From: Anaerolineae bacterium
Lineage (GTDB): Bacteria; Chloroflexota; Anaerolineae; Aggregatilineales; Aggregatilineaceae
Length of the DNA: 64,000 nucleotides
Direction: 5' to 3'
NCBI GenBank assembly: GCA_027494015.1
Contig: JAOSJP010000001.1
Span: 124,001-188,000 of the forward strand
Under the pieces are notes generated by a model. That model ran no database searches. It was not told where the DNA came from and saw nothing but the letters and a program-made list of their open reading frames with translations. The stretch's first letter is position 1; every line of letters starts with the position of its first letter. Made by a program: the position numbers and the translations under genes. Positions 41,593 to 49,820 of the stretch are shown here, piece by piece.

Positions 41593-43104
41593 ATGTCCGG
41601 CAGGCTCTCCGTCTGGGCGGTCTTCGGGGCGTTCGGGTGCCTGTGCGCGCTGACGCTGGGACGCGGCTTCTACAGCAGCGACGGCGAGGTGATGTTCCAG
41701 ACGACCGCTGCCCTGGCCCAGCGGGGGACGCTGGCCCTGCCGCCCGATCCGGGCCTGCCGCAGATTGTGGCGGGGCGCGGGGGGCGCTATTACAGCAAGT
41801 ACGATCCGGGATTGCCGCTGCTGGCCGTCCCGTTTTTTGTCGCGGGCGACCGCCTGGCGGCGGTCAATCACGCGCACCGCACGACCATCGCCGCGATCAG
41901 CGTGTTGCTGGTCTCTGCGCTGGCGGCGGCGGGGGCGCTGGCGGCGCTGGCAGCGCTGGCCGGGCGACTCGCTCCGGGGCAGACGGCGCGCGCGCTGCTG
42001 GTCGTGGCGAGCGCTGGATTGGCGACGCCGTTATGGTGGTATGGGCGCGTCCTGTTCCCGGAGGCGGTGCTCGCCTGCGCGCTGACGCTGGCGGTCTGGC
42101 TCGCCGCGCGCGCGGAAGGGTCGCGCAAGGGATGGCTGCTGGCGGGCGCGGCGCTGGGCGCGGGGATGCTGGTGCGCGCGTCCCTGGCGATCTACGCGTT
42201 GCCGCTGGCGTGGCTGGTGCTCTCACCTCACCCCCGTTCGGCGCGGATGCGCCTCACCGCCCCCTCTCCATGCATGGAGAGGGGGCAGGCCGAGCGCGGC
42301 GAGGCCGGGGGTGAGGTCAACAAGGCGCTGTCTACACGCTCTTCACACGATAAGCATTCTCGGATGGCTCGTCTCGTCTGGCTGCTGGCGGGCACAGTGC
42401 CTTTCGCCGCCGCGCTGCTGGCGCACAACGCCCTGCGCTTCGGCGATCCGCTGGCGACCGGCTACGCGGGCGAGTCGTTCAGCACAGCGCCCTGGACGGG
42501 GATCGGCGGGCTGCTGCTCAGCCCCGGCAAAGGCGTCTGGCTCTACGCGCCGCCGCTGCTGCTGGGCGCGCTGCTCTGGCCGCGCTTCCGGCGCGAACAC
42601 CCGGCATTGGGCGAATTCCTGGCACTGGCCTGGGCGCTGGCGCTGCCCTTCTACGGCATGTGGTGGGCGTGGGACGGCGGATGGGGCTGGGGACCGCGCC
42701 TGCTGGTGCCACTGCTGCCGCTAAGCTGCCTGCCGCTGCTGACGCTCCCGGCGCGGCGCGGCTGGTGGGCGGCGGCGCTCTGCGCGCTGGTGTTGGGCGC
42801 AGGCCTGAATATCGCCGGCATCCTGAGCGACCCGGTCGCCCACTACGCGGACGTGGCGACCCGCTGCGCCGATCCCGCCGGCTGCGTCGCCTGGACGGTG
42901 CGCGACGCTCCGCTCGTGGGGGCAGTGCGTCTGCTGGCGGACGGGCGAAGCGAGCCGCTGGCGCTGTTCCACCTGGCCGGGACGGGACTGCCGCGCACGT
43001 GGTCGGTTGGAGCGCTCGCCCTGCTCATTGCTGGCGCGCTCGCCGCAGGCTGGCGGCTGGCGCGGGCGACCTCTCCGCGCGGGCAGCGGCACGGCCCGCC
43101 CTGA
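41593..43104 (+). CDS. Polytopic membrane protein (glycosyltransferase-like) with an in-frame repeat insertion
   Basis: A protein of 503 residues with about ten hydrophobic helices. The first loop has YSSDGEVMFQTTAAL and later YYSKYDPGLPLLAVP, the layout of GT-C-type membrane glycosyltransferases, but no firm family motif was found. Residues ~211-242 are unlike the rest: hydrophilic, Pro/Arg/Glu-rich, reading SARMRLTAPSPCMERGQAER. They are the translation of the 93-bp hairpin core of the MITE-like family, inserted between two transmembrane segments without breaking the frame. Start ATG 41593 follows recJ by 82 bp. Confidence 0.75.
   Translation: MSGRLSVWAVFGAFGCLCALTLGRGFYSSDGEVMFQTTAALAQRGTLALPPDPGLPQIVAGRGGRYYSKYDPGLPLLAVPFFVAGDRLAAVNHAHRTTIAAISVLLVSALAAAGALAALAALAGRLAPGQTARALLVVASAGLATPLWWYGRVLFPEAVLACALTLAVWLAARAEGSRKGWLLAGAALGAGMLVRASLAIYALPLAWLVLSPHPRSARMRLTAPSPCMERGQAERGEAGGEVNKALSTRSSHDKHSRMARLVWLLAGTVPFAAALLAHNALRFGDPLATGYAGESFSTAPWTGIGGLLLSPGKGVWLYAPPLLLGALLWPRFRREHPALGEFLALAWALALPFYGMWWAWDGGWGWGPRLLVPLLPLSCLPLLTLPARRGWWAAALCALVLGAGLNIAGILSDPVAHYADVATRCADPAGCVAWTVRDAPLVGAVRLLADGRSEPLALFHLAGTGLPRTWSVGALALLIAGALAAGWRLARATSPRGQRHGPP
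42225..42317 (+). repeat. MITE-like element core, copy 3, inside a coding sequence
   Basis: Ninety-three bases (31 codons) with the family's ends (ACCTCACCCCCG and GGGGGTGAGGT) and tip palindrome CCATGCATGG. A degenerate right flank may continue to about 42350. The frame used here is the same frame that is open in copies 1, 2 and 4-6. Confidence 0.85.
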
Positions 43105-43179
43105 ACCTGTTGAAGGCGGCGGGACGTTGCCTCCCGTCACCAGGGCGAGGTGCGCTGCGTCAGCGTGAGATGACGGGCG

Positions 43180-43213
43180 AAAAAGGAGCGCCCCTGCCAC
43201 AGGGCAGGGGCGC
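43180..43213 (-). terminator. Intrinsic terminator of the sugar ABC operon
   Basis: An 11-bp perfect stem (GCGCCCCTGCC with complement) and 4-base loop, followed on the minus strand by TCCTTTTT. It lies 34 bp past the last stop codon. Confidence 0.85.
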
Positions 43214-43246
43214 AGTTGCGAACTCAGATCAGCAGGCAGCGCGAAA

Positions 43247-44236
43247 CTAGCGGAGGCCCTGCTCGATCAGCGGGATGATCTCGGCGATGTTGTCGGGGGT
43301 CACCACGCCAACGCCAGTGTCCACCACGAGGCCAGGGATCTTCAGGTTGTAGGTCAGCCAGACCTGCAGCACGGGGATGTAGCCCTGCAGGTAGAGCACC
43401 TGGTCGAAGGTGGCGCTGATGTAGCCTTCCTGAACGCCGGCCACAGTGGCCGGCGACAGGTCAATGCCACCGACGATGATCTCGCCAGGCGCGTACCCGG
43501 CTTCCTTGAGCACGTTCACCAGCGCCGCTGTCACATTACCGTGCTGGGTGCCAATCGCCTTCAGGTTGGGATGGGCTTCCAGGTAGGCGGTCAGGATCGG
43601 GGTGGCCAGCGACACATCCGTGTTCACTTCCTGCGAGACATCGAGCGTGTCCACGACAACGCCAGCTTCTTCCAGCGCATCCTTGATGCCCTGCGGGCTG
43701 CGGCTGCGCAGCTCCTCGTGCCAGATGTCATAGACCAGCGCCTCGTCACCAGCCTGCAGGCCGGCGGCGACCATCGCCTTGCCGGTCACGTACCCGCCCG
43801 TCCACAGGTCAGCGCCGGCATAGCCGAAGCCTAGAGGCTGGTACTGGGCTTGCAGGTTGGGCAGCGAGTTGTTGCCGCTGGTGACGATGATGCCGCGGCT
43901 GATGGCCTCAGCTACCAGGGGAGCGAACGCATCTTCCCCAGGGTGACCCATGATGACGATGCCCTCCGGGTCGGCGGCCAGCGCCTCATTGAAGTGGTTG
44001 ATCATCGTCTGCATGTCCCAGCCGGAGTACTGCTCGATGAGGGTGATGCCCAGCGCTTCGGCGGCGGCACGAGCGCCGTTGGTACGGCCAAGCGTCGTGC
44101 CATCGCCCTGGTGACCGCCCATCTGCATGTAGATGACGATCTCATCCTGAGCCGCCACAGGCCGGACGGTCTGCACCAATCCCAGGGCCAGCGCGACCAC
44201 AAACAAAACAACAATCAGATTACGTGCATGCTTCAT
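43247..44236 (-). CDS. Sugar ABC transporter substrate-binding protein, copy A
   Basis: A protein of 329 residues. A Sec signal peptide (RNLIVVLFVVALALGLV, cleavage near VAA-QDE) precedes a type I periplasmic binding fold: EIVIYMQMGGHQGD, IVIMGHPGEDAF, SRGIIVTSGNN and GGIDLSPATVAGVQEGYIS. No lipobox cysteine follows the signal peptide. It captures a sugar outside the membrane for the permease and ATPase encoded upstream. By my count about 92% of its residues match the next gene upstream, so the pair is a recent tandem duplication. It starts with ATG after AAAAGGAG and is the last gene of the operon. Confidence 0.92.
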   Translation of the reverse strand: MKHARNLIVVLFVVALALGLVQTVRPVAAQDEIVIYMQMGGHQGDGTTLGRTNGARAAAEALGITLIEQYSGWDMQTMINHFNEALAADPEGIVIMGHPGEDAFAPLVAEAISRGIIVTSGNNSLPNLQAQYQPLGFGYAGADLWTGGYVTGKAMVAAGLQAGDEALVYDIWHEELRSRSPQGIKDALEEAGVVVDTLDVSQEVNTDVSLATPILTAYLEAHPNLKAIGTQHGNVTAALVNVLKEAGYAPGEIIVGGIDLSPATVAGVQEGYISATFDQVLYLQGYIPVLQVWLTYNLKIPGLVVDTGVGVVTPDNIAEIIPLIEQGLR

Positions 44237-44388
44237 TTCGAGCTCCTTTTCTTGTCAAGCGACTCTTGGCAGGTAGAGAAGATCGCTCTCGCGATCCGGG
44301 TTTCCTGTTCTCCACTCGATAAACCACCTCCTTCTGCCCATTCGCAACCACTGCACCACTCACGGCAGCGTCATCAGTTGTTGTGGTT

Positions 44389-44423
44389 GGGGGTGCAGGA
44401 CGGGAACGCTCTGGCGCACCCCC
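44389..44423 (-). terminator. Hairpin between the two binding-protein genes
   Basis: An 8-bp stem (GGGGGTGC / GCACCCCC) with a 19-base loop just after the stop of copy B, without a T-tract. It may protect or partly stop the mRNA between the duplicated genes. Confidence 0.4.
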
Positions 44424-44437
44424 ATTGACTGGCGTGC

Positions 44438-45427
44438 CTAGCGGAGACCCTGCTCGATCAGCGGGACGATGTCGCCGACGTTATCGGGGGTCACCACGCC
44501 AACGCCGGTGTCCACCACGAGGCCAGGGATCTTCAGGTTGTAGGTCAGCCAGACCTGCAGCACGGGGATGTAGCCCTGCAGGTAGAGCACCTGGTCGAAG
44601 GTGGCGCTGATGTAGCCTTCCTGAACGCCGGCCACAGTGGCCGGCGACAGGTCAATGCCACCGACGATGATCTCACCAGGAGCATAGCCGGCACCCTTGA
44701 GCACGTTGATCAGCGCCGCCGTGATGTTGCCATGCTGGGTGCCAATCGCCTTCAGGTTGGGATGGGCTTCCAGGTAGGCGGTCAGGATGGGGGTGGCCAG
44801 CGATACGTCCGAATTGACTTCCTGCGAGACATCGAGCACGTCCACGACCACGCCAGCCTCTTCCAGGGCGTCCTTGATGCCCTGCGGGCTGCGGCTGCGC
44901 AGCTCTTCGTGCCAGATGTCATAGACCAGCGCCTCATCACCGGCCTGCAGGCCAGCGGCGACCATCGCCTTGCCGGTCACGTACCCGCCCGTCCACAGGT
45001 CAGCGCCGGCATAGCCGAAGCCCAGGGGCTGGTATTGAGCCTGCAGGTTGGGCAGCGAGTTGTTGCCGCTGGTGACGATGATGCCGCGGCTGATGGCCTC
45101 AGCTACCAGGGGACCAAGCGCATCTTCCCCAGGATGACCCATGATGACGATGCCATCCGGGTCGGCGGCCAGCGCCTCATTGAAGTGGTTGATCATCGTC
45201 TGCATGTCCCAGCCCGCGTACTGCTCGACCAGCTCGATGCCCAGCGCTTCGGCGGCGGCACGAGCGCCGTTGGTACGGGCCAGCGTCCCGCCATCGCCCT
45301 GGTGACCGCCCATCTGCATGTAGATGACGATCTCACCCTGAGCCGCTGCCGGACGGACGGTCTGTACCATTCCCATGGCCAGTGCGATGACAAACAAGAC
45401 AACAATCAGATTACGCATGCGCTGCAT
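44438..45427 (-). CDS. Sugar ABC transporter substrate-binding protein, copy B
   Basis: A protein of 329 residues, same length and fold as copy A: signal peptide RNLIVVLFVIALAMGMVQ with cleavage near AAAQGE, then EIVIYMQMGGHQGDGGTL. Differences from copy A are scattered (for example EQYAGWD for EQYSGWD, EDALGPL for EDAFAPL). The ligand pocket residues I can compare, such as MGGHQGD, DIWHEELRSR and GTQHGN, are unchanged, so both may bind the same or very similar sugars. Third gene of the operon; 283 bp of hairpin-containing sequence separate it from the permease gene. Confidence 0.92.
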   Translation of the reverse strand: MQRMRNLIVVLFVIALAMGMVQTVRPAAAQGEIVIYMQMGGHQGDGGTLARTNGARAAAEALGIELVEQYAGWDMQTMINHFNEALAADPDGIVIMGHPGEDALGPLVAEAISRGIIVTSGNNSLPNLQAQYQPLGFGYAGADLWTGGYVTGKAMVAAGLQAGDEALVYDIWHEELRSRSPQGIKDALEEAGVVVDVLDVSQEVNSDVSLATPILTAYLEAHPNLKAIGTQHGNITAALINVLKGAGYAPGEIIVGGIDLSPATVAGVQEGYISATFDQVLYLQGYIPVLQVWLTYNLKIPGLVVDTGVGVVTPDNVGDIVPLIEQGLR

Positions 45428-45527
45428 GGTGTAACTCCCTAAGATGCGGAATCAGGCACATTCATAGGCAAACCCGCTTGAGAGGCCGTTCGAGAAGTCG
45501 TGCGCCTGACTTGCCCCCCATCCCCGG

Positions 45528-45552
45528 CCCTTCCCCCGCAAGGGGGGAAGGG
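45528..45552. repeat. G/C-rich hairpin between binding protein and permease genes
   Basis: Perfect 10-bp stem CCCTTCCCCC / GGGGGAAGGG. A second pyrimidine/purine pair (CCCCTCCCTCC ... GGGGGAGGGG) follows to about 45612. It may lower read-through or stabilise the permease end of the mRNA. Confidence 0.6.
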
Positions 45553-45710
45553 AGAAGATCGCGGACCCTAAGCCCCTCCCTCCTTGTGGGGGAGGGGTTT
45601 GGGGTGGGGGGAAGACCTTCTCAGTGGCCTCTGAGACTGGTCTTCTCAGGTCTCGATGGACTGCCCCCTTTCAGCCAGCGCCCTGGCTCCTCGCGCCCGG
45701 TATGGTGCGC

Positions 45711-46820
45711 TCAGCCGCTCAGGTCGGACGAAGGCACCTCGCCAGAGGCTCTCGTTCGCGCGGGGAATCCCCAACGGCGGACGCGCTTGGAAAGCATTGC
45801 TATGTCTCCGCGCCCCAGGATGGTATTGAGCACCACAGAGCCGCCCATGACGGCCCCTTGTACCAATTGCACCCAGAAGCCGCTGATGCCGGTGGCGACG
45901 ACTCCCGCTTCCAGCGAGCCGATGATATACGAGCCAAAGAAAGTGCCGACAATCGAGCCGACGCCGCCGGCCATCGAAGTCCCGCCGATGAACACAGCGG
46001 CCATAACCGGCAGGAGCATCCCCTGCCCCTGGGTAGGGTAGAAGACCCGCATTTCCAGGGTCAGGATGACGCCGGCGAAGGCGGCGATGACGCCCATCAG
46101 AGTGAACAACTGAATCTTGGTGCCCTCGACATTGATGCCCATCACCCGCGCGACGTTGGGATTGTCGCCGATGAACATCACGGCTTCGCCGAACTTGTGG
46201 CGGTTGAGGACGAACCACAGGACGATGGCCAGGCCCAGCGCCCACAGCGCCTGGGTGGGAATGCCGATGCGTCCGCGCGCCGGGTCGGGGATGATGCCAT
46301 AGATGCGGCCTGTGAGCAGCGCGTGAACGCTGTTGTCTTCGATGGTCTTGAGCGCCGCCTGCAGGCCCCCGGCCAGCAGGACGGTGACGCCGTACCAGAA
46401 GAACTGCGCGGCCAGAGTCGCCATAATCGCCGGCACGCCGATCCTGGCGACGAGCAGTCCGTTGATGTAGCCGACGAAACCGCCGGCTATCAGGGCGAGG
46501 ATCAGGCCGATCAGCGCCGCCAGAGAAGGGTCTATGCTGTCGCTGAATGTCCTGAAGCTCCAGGTGAACACATAGCCCGCAAAGGCGACAGTCGCCGGGA
46601 AGCTGAGATCGATCTCTCCCGCCGTGATGACGAGGGTCAGCCCCAGGCCGAGGATGAGCGGCGGGGCCACTGTCTGCAGGAAGGACATGTAGATGCGCCA
46701 CTTCAGAAAGACATCGGGCGCGGTGATGATGAAGGCGATGATGAGAATGACAAACACGACGGCTACTGGCAGGCCTTCGATCTTCCCTAGCAGCCTGATG
46801 AATGAGCGTGCTCTTTTCAT
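45711..46820 (-). CDS. Sugar ABC transporter permease (RbsC family)
   Basis: A protein of 369 residues with eight to ten membrane helices. Family motifs include TAGEIDLSFPATVAFAGYVF, GGFVGYINGLLVARIGVPAI, IGDNPNVARVMGINV and FIGGTSMAGGVGSIVGTFFG, as in ribose and xylose permeases. It forms the channel for the sugar captured by the binding proteins downstream. Its ATG overlaps the ATPase stop by 4 bp (ATGA), so the two are translationally coupled. The C-terminal ~35 residues (RVRRWGFPARTRASG) are a hydrophilic cytoplasmic tail, longer than in typical relatives. Confidence 0.93.
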   Translation of the reverse strand: MKRARSFIRLLGKIEGLPVAVVFVILIIAFIITAPDVFLKWRIYMSFLQTVAPPLILGLGLTLVITAGEIDLSFPATVAFAGYVFTWSFRTFSDSIDPSLAALIGLILALIAGGFVGYINGLLVARIGVPAIMATLAAQFFWYGVTVLLAGGLQAALKTIEDNSVHALLTGRIYGIIPDPARGRIGIPTQALWALGLAIVLWFVLNRHKFGEAVMFIGDNPNVARVMGINVEGTKIQLFTLMGVIAAFAGVILTLEMRVFYPTQGQGMLLPVMAAVFIGGTSMAGGVGSIVGTFFGSYIIGSLEAGVVATGISGFWVQLVQGAVMGGSVVLNTILGRGDIAMLSKRVRRWGFPARTRASGEVPSSDLSG

Positions 46821-47602
46821 GTTTCGCGCTTATCTTTCAGACCATGAGCGTATTCGAGCAGGAATGAATCCAGTTCCTTCAAAGTCGTGTTGCCCTTTTC
46901 GATACTGGCCACGATCTCGCCGCGATCCAGGACGATGAAGCGGTCAGCGATTTCGTACACGTCGTGGAGGGCGTGCGAGATGTAGATGCAGGCTTTGCCG
47001 GCTTCTTTGATCTTGTGCACGAAGTTGAGCACCTTGTGCACTTCCTTGAGCGATAGGGCCACCGTCGGCTCGTCGAGGACGATCAGCTCGGCCTCGAAGT
47101 GCATGGCCCTGCCGATGGCGACGCCCTGGCGCTCGCCGCCGGAGAGCTTGCTCACGGTCGAGTCCACCGTGATGCCTCGGCCACGAAAGCCGATGGTGTT
47201 GAGCATGATCTCCTGGGCGATGCGCTTTTCTTCTTTGACGTTGATGAAGCCAAAGCGGTTGGTGACCTGGCGTCCGACGAAGAAGTTGCGCCAAAGGGTC
47301 TGCTTCTCGCCGAGGGACTTGTCCTGGTACACCGTCTCGATGCCGTAACTGTGCGCGGTCTTGACGTTGTAGCTGTTGAGGTCCACCTTGCGCCCAGCCA
47401 CGTACAGCTCCCCGCTGGTGGGGCGGTAGACGCCGGTCAGAATCTTGACCATGGTGGACTTGCCAGCGCCGTTGTCGCCGATGAGGCCGACGATCTCGTT
47501 ACACCCCACTTCCACGTTGATGTTGGAGAGGGCGTGTACCAGGCCGAAGTACTTCTCAATATTGACCATCCGTAATGCACAAGGGGCTGATTCTTCGACC
47601 AC
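46817..47602 (-). CDS. Sugar ABC transporter ATPase, single-domain
   Basis: A protein of 261 residues with one nucleotide-binding domain: Walker A GLIGDNGAGKSTMVKILTG, signature KLSGGERQGVAIGRAM, Walker B LIVLDEPTVALSLKEVHKV and switch His in ISHALHDVYEIADR. Ribose-type systems usually have a fused double ATPase (RbsA, ~500 residues); this is the short FrcA-like form, which must dimerise. It is the first gene of the operon. The GTG start at 47602 follows GAGGAGG. Promoter and LacI-type operator lie about 115-170 bp upstream. Confidence 0.94.
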   Translation of the reverse strand: MVEESAPCALRMVNIEKYFGLVHALSNINVEVGCNEIVGLIGDNGAGKSTMVKILTGVYRPTSGELYVAGRKVDLNSYNVKTAHSYGIETVYQDKSLGEKQTLWRNFFVGRQVTNRFGFINVKEEKRIAQEIMLNTIGFRGRGITVDSTVSKLSGGERQGVAIGRAMHFEAELIVLDEPTVALSLKEVHKVLNFVHKIKEAGKACIYISHALHDVYEIADRFIVLDRGEIVASIEKGNTTLKELDSFLLEYAHGLKDKRET

Positions 47603-47716
47603 TCGCAGACCTCCTCAGACCTGATGTACTTTGGGGCAGTGAGCCAACGGTGCGGATGATTATTCCTGGAAAGCCGCGCGCCTGGTTTTCTTCGTGGGAG
47701 CCGCGCGTCGGCACTT

Positions 47717-47730
47717 TGTTAGCGCAAACA
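47717..47730. promoter_or_regulatory. LacI-family operator at the sugar ABC operon start
   Basis: TGTTAGCGCAAACA is a near-perfect palindrome with the central GCGC of LacI-family sites. It begins about 5 bp downstream of the predicted transcript start, where a bound repressor would block initiation or escape. No LacI-type gene lies in the window. Confidence 0.65.
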
Positions 47731-47742
47731 TACACATATTCC

Positions 47743-47772
47743 AGTATATGATACTCTGCTTTGCCAAGTCAA
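47743..47772 (-). promoter_or_regulatory. Promoter of the sugar ABC operon
   Basis: Minus strand: TTGACT (47772-47767), 18-bp spacer, TATACT (47748-47743). Predicted start near 47735, leader of about 130 nt to the GTG at 47602. Confidence 0.75.
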
Positions 47773-47853
47773 GCAGTTCCTGCCAGCGGTGCGTGCAAAG
47801 GTTATCAACAGCTCGCCTGGCACCGAACGAGGCAAGATCTCGAAGGGGCGTAT

Positions 47854-47960
47854 TGCAGTGCGTCCTCACGGACCCGCCGCCGATCAAGCGTTACTGATGA
47901 GATTTGACGATCATGATCGGTAACCTACCTGTAGGGGAGGGTTTGCAAACCCTCCCCTAC
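47854..47960. repeat. Dispersed CGATCATGATCG repeat (copy 2) joined to the 30-bp palindrome
   Basis: GGGGCGTATTGCAGTGCG at the left, CGATCATGATCG near 47908, and the perfect palindrome GTAGGGGAGGGTTTG plus complement at 47931-47960. An inverted piece (GTCAAATCTCAT, 47991-48002) matches ATGAGATTTGAC at 47897, so a larger fold is possible. The whole gap 47603-48697 has no gene; it holds operators, this repeat, isolated element ends at 47786-47805 and 48056-48080, and the mosaic element. Confidence 0.75.
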
Positions 47961-48226
47961 AAGACGCCCAGTGTGCGTTACCCGTGTTGAATGTCAAATC
48001 TCATTAGGGATGGGTTGCAGACCCGCCCCTACAAGGGCATAGCAGTGCAGCGCCCCTACCTGACAGGTTTTGCTCGCACTGCTGCCAGCGCGAAACAAAC
48101 CAGCGTAGACTGGCAGCAAGCTGGCAAGCGCTCAGGGATGTTCGGGCCTCAGGCGGTCGGGACGAACCTGGCCCTGCTCTCTCTTGCCTCTTGAGTCCCC
48201 GGTCTCCCTCATAGCCCGTCCTTTCA

Positions 48227-48240
48227 TGTTAGCGCTAGCA
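48227..48240. promoter_or_regulatory. Second LacI-type operator-like site
   Basis: TGTTAGCGCTAGCA shares the left half of the site at 47717 and lies 510 bp upstream of it. A further half match, AGCGCAAACA, is at 48331-48340. They might serve as auxiliary sites for looping. Confidence 0.4.
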
Positions 48241-48393
48241 TCAGGCGCTGCCAGACAATGGCCTCGGCGTGACCGAAACCGAACGCGGTCGAAGCGCACC
48301 GGATGCGGCCTGCTGCGCACTGGATGCGTCAGCGCAAACAATACTGCGGGCCGTCAGCGCCGTGACGGGCTGCGCGCGCCGTCTGGCGCACGG

Positions 48394-48595
48394 ATGCGAG
48401 CAAAACCTGTCAGGTAGGGCGCTGCTTTGCTGTGCCCTGGCTTACCTCACTCCCGCTTGGCGCTGCCGCGCTCAGACACCAGACTTCCGAAGTCTCGAAG
48501 ACTTCGGAAGTCTATTCGGGGGCCGAGCGTAGCGAGGTTGGGGGGTGAGGTCAATCGTCTGCGTCCAGCGAGTCGCTGTCAGCCTTTGCGCGCAC
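48394..48595 (+). repeat. Mosaic MITE-like element with a foreign palindrome core
   Basis: Outer parts match the family (left ATGCGAGCAAAACCTGTC, then ACCTCACTCCCGC; right GGGGGGTGAGGTCAAT ending GCGCGCAC). The inner hairpin is replaced by the 33-bp AGACTTCCGAAG palindrome at 48481-48513. Total length about 202 bp. Confidence 0.8.
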
Positions 48596-48697
48596 CCGGC
48601 GGCACATTCACCTTGCCAAGTGGCGCGCTGCGAGAGAGAATGGGGGGCGTCTGTTCTGTGGGCCGGCCCGCGCCGGCCTCAACCTGGAGACAGCATC

Positions 48698-49765
48698 ATG
48701 CCCCATCCCCGAATCGAACACGCGCGCGCCCGCGCCGGGCGCATCGGACGGCGCATGGCCCTGGCCGCGCGCCTGAGCGCGGCTGTGCTGGCCCGCGCCC
48801 AACAGGAAGCCGCCAGCGGCAAGCCCGCTTATTGGTACGGCGGGCAGGCGATCATCGAGGGCGTGATGATGCGCGGGCGCTACGTAGCGGCGATTGCCGT
48901 GCGCAACCCCAAGCAGAGCATCGTCATCAAGGAAGTGCCGCTCAACGCGGCGCTGTATCGGGGGCGCGCGGCGCGGCTGCCTTTCGTGCGCGGGCTGGTG
49001 CTGCTGTGGGATGCGCTGGTGCTGGGCACGAGCGCGTTGATGTGGTCGGCGGACGTGGCCCTCGAAGAGGAAGAGGACATTGACTTCTCGCTGCAGGGCG
49101 CGGCGGGCTTTGGGCTGGTGATCTTCTCGCTGGCGCTGGGCATCGGGCTGTTCTTCGTCTTGCCGGCGGCGGTGTCGGCGGCGGTGAAATCGCTGACCGG
49201 GCTGGACAGCAAGCTCGCCGCCGACCTGATCGAGGGGGTGATCAAGCTGGCGCTGCTGATCGGCTACATCTGGGCGATTGGCTTCATGCAGGACGTGAAG
49301 CGCCTGTTCGGCTATCACGGTGCGGAGCACAAGACGATCAACGCCTACGAAGCCGGGGCTACGCTGACGCCCGACGAAGTGGACAGGTACCCCATCCAGC
49401 ACCCACGCTGCGGCACGGCCTTCCTGCTGACGCTGGTGGTGCTGTCGGTGTTGATCCACATTGTCACCGGGCGACCGGACAGCGTGCCCCTGCTGCTGCT
49501 TTCGCGCGTGGCGCTGATCCTGCCCATCGCCGGGACTGCCTATGAGGTGATCCGTTTCACGGCCAAGCACCAGGGCAACCCGGTCGTCCGCCAGATCGTC
49601 AAGCCGAACCTGGCTCTGCAAAGCCTGACCACGCGCCGGCCCGACCGGGGAATGCTCGAAGTGGGCATCGCCGCGCTGGAGCGCGTGCTGGCTGCCGAGC
49701 GCGCTGGCACCCCGCTTCCAGAGGCGCGCATCAGCGAGGCGGCGGTTGGCGAGCCGGGCGATTGA
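48698..49765 (+). CDS. yqhQ: DUF1385 membrane protein (YqhQ-like)
   Basis: A protein of 355 residues. Conserved DUF1385 blocks are GGQAIIEGVMMRGRYVAAIA, RLFGYHGAEHKTINAYEAG and HPRCGTAFLLTLVVLSVL. Four or five transmembrane helices lie between them (FGLVIFSLALGIGLFFVLPA and others). The His/Glu cluster GAEHK may bind metal. YqhQ is widespread in Gram-positives; its role is not established. ATG 48698 follows CTGGAGAC; a longer frame upstream reads through a repeat and is rejected. Divided from the next gene by a convergent 55-bp gap. Confidence 0.9.
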   Translation: MPHPRIEHARARAGRIGRRMALAARLSAAVLARAQQEAASGKPAYWYGGQAIIEGVMMRGRYVAAIAVRNPKQSIVIKEVPLNAALYRGRAARLPFVRGLVLLWDALVLGTSALMWSADVALEEEEDIDFSLQGAAGFGLVIFSLALGIGLFFVLPAAVSAAVKSLTGLDSKLAADLIEGVIKLALLIGYIWAIGFMQDVKRLFGYHGAEHKTINAYEAGATLTPDEVDRYPIQHPRCGTAFLLTLVVLSVLIHIVTGRPDSVPLLLLSRVALILPIAGTAYEVIRFTAKHQGNPVVRQIVKPNLALQSLTTRRPDRGMLEVGIAALERVLAAERAGTPLPEARISEAAVGEPGD

Positions 49766-49820
49766 CGGAAGCGGGCGGAGACTCACAGCGGGGCGGCCAG
49801 GCGGTCGCCCCAGTTGCATG

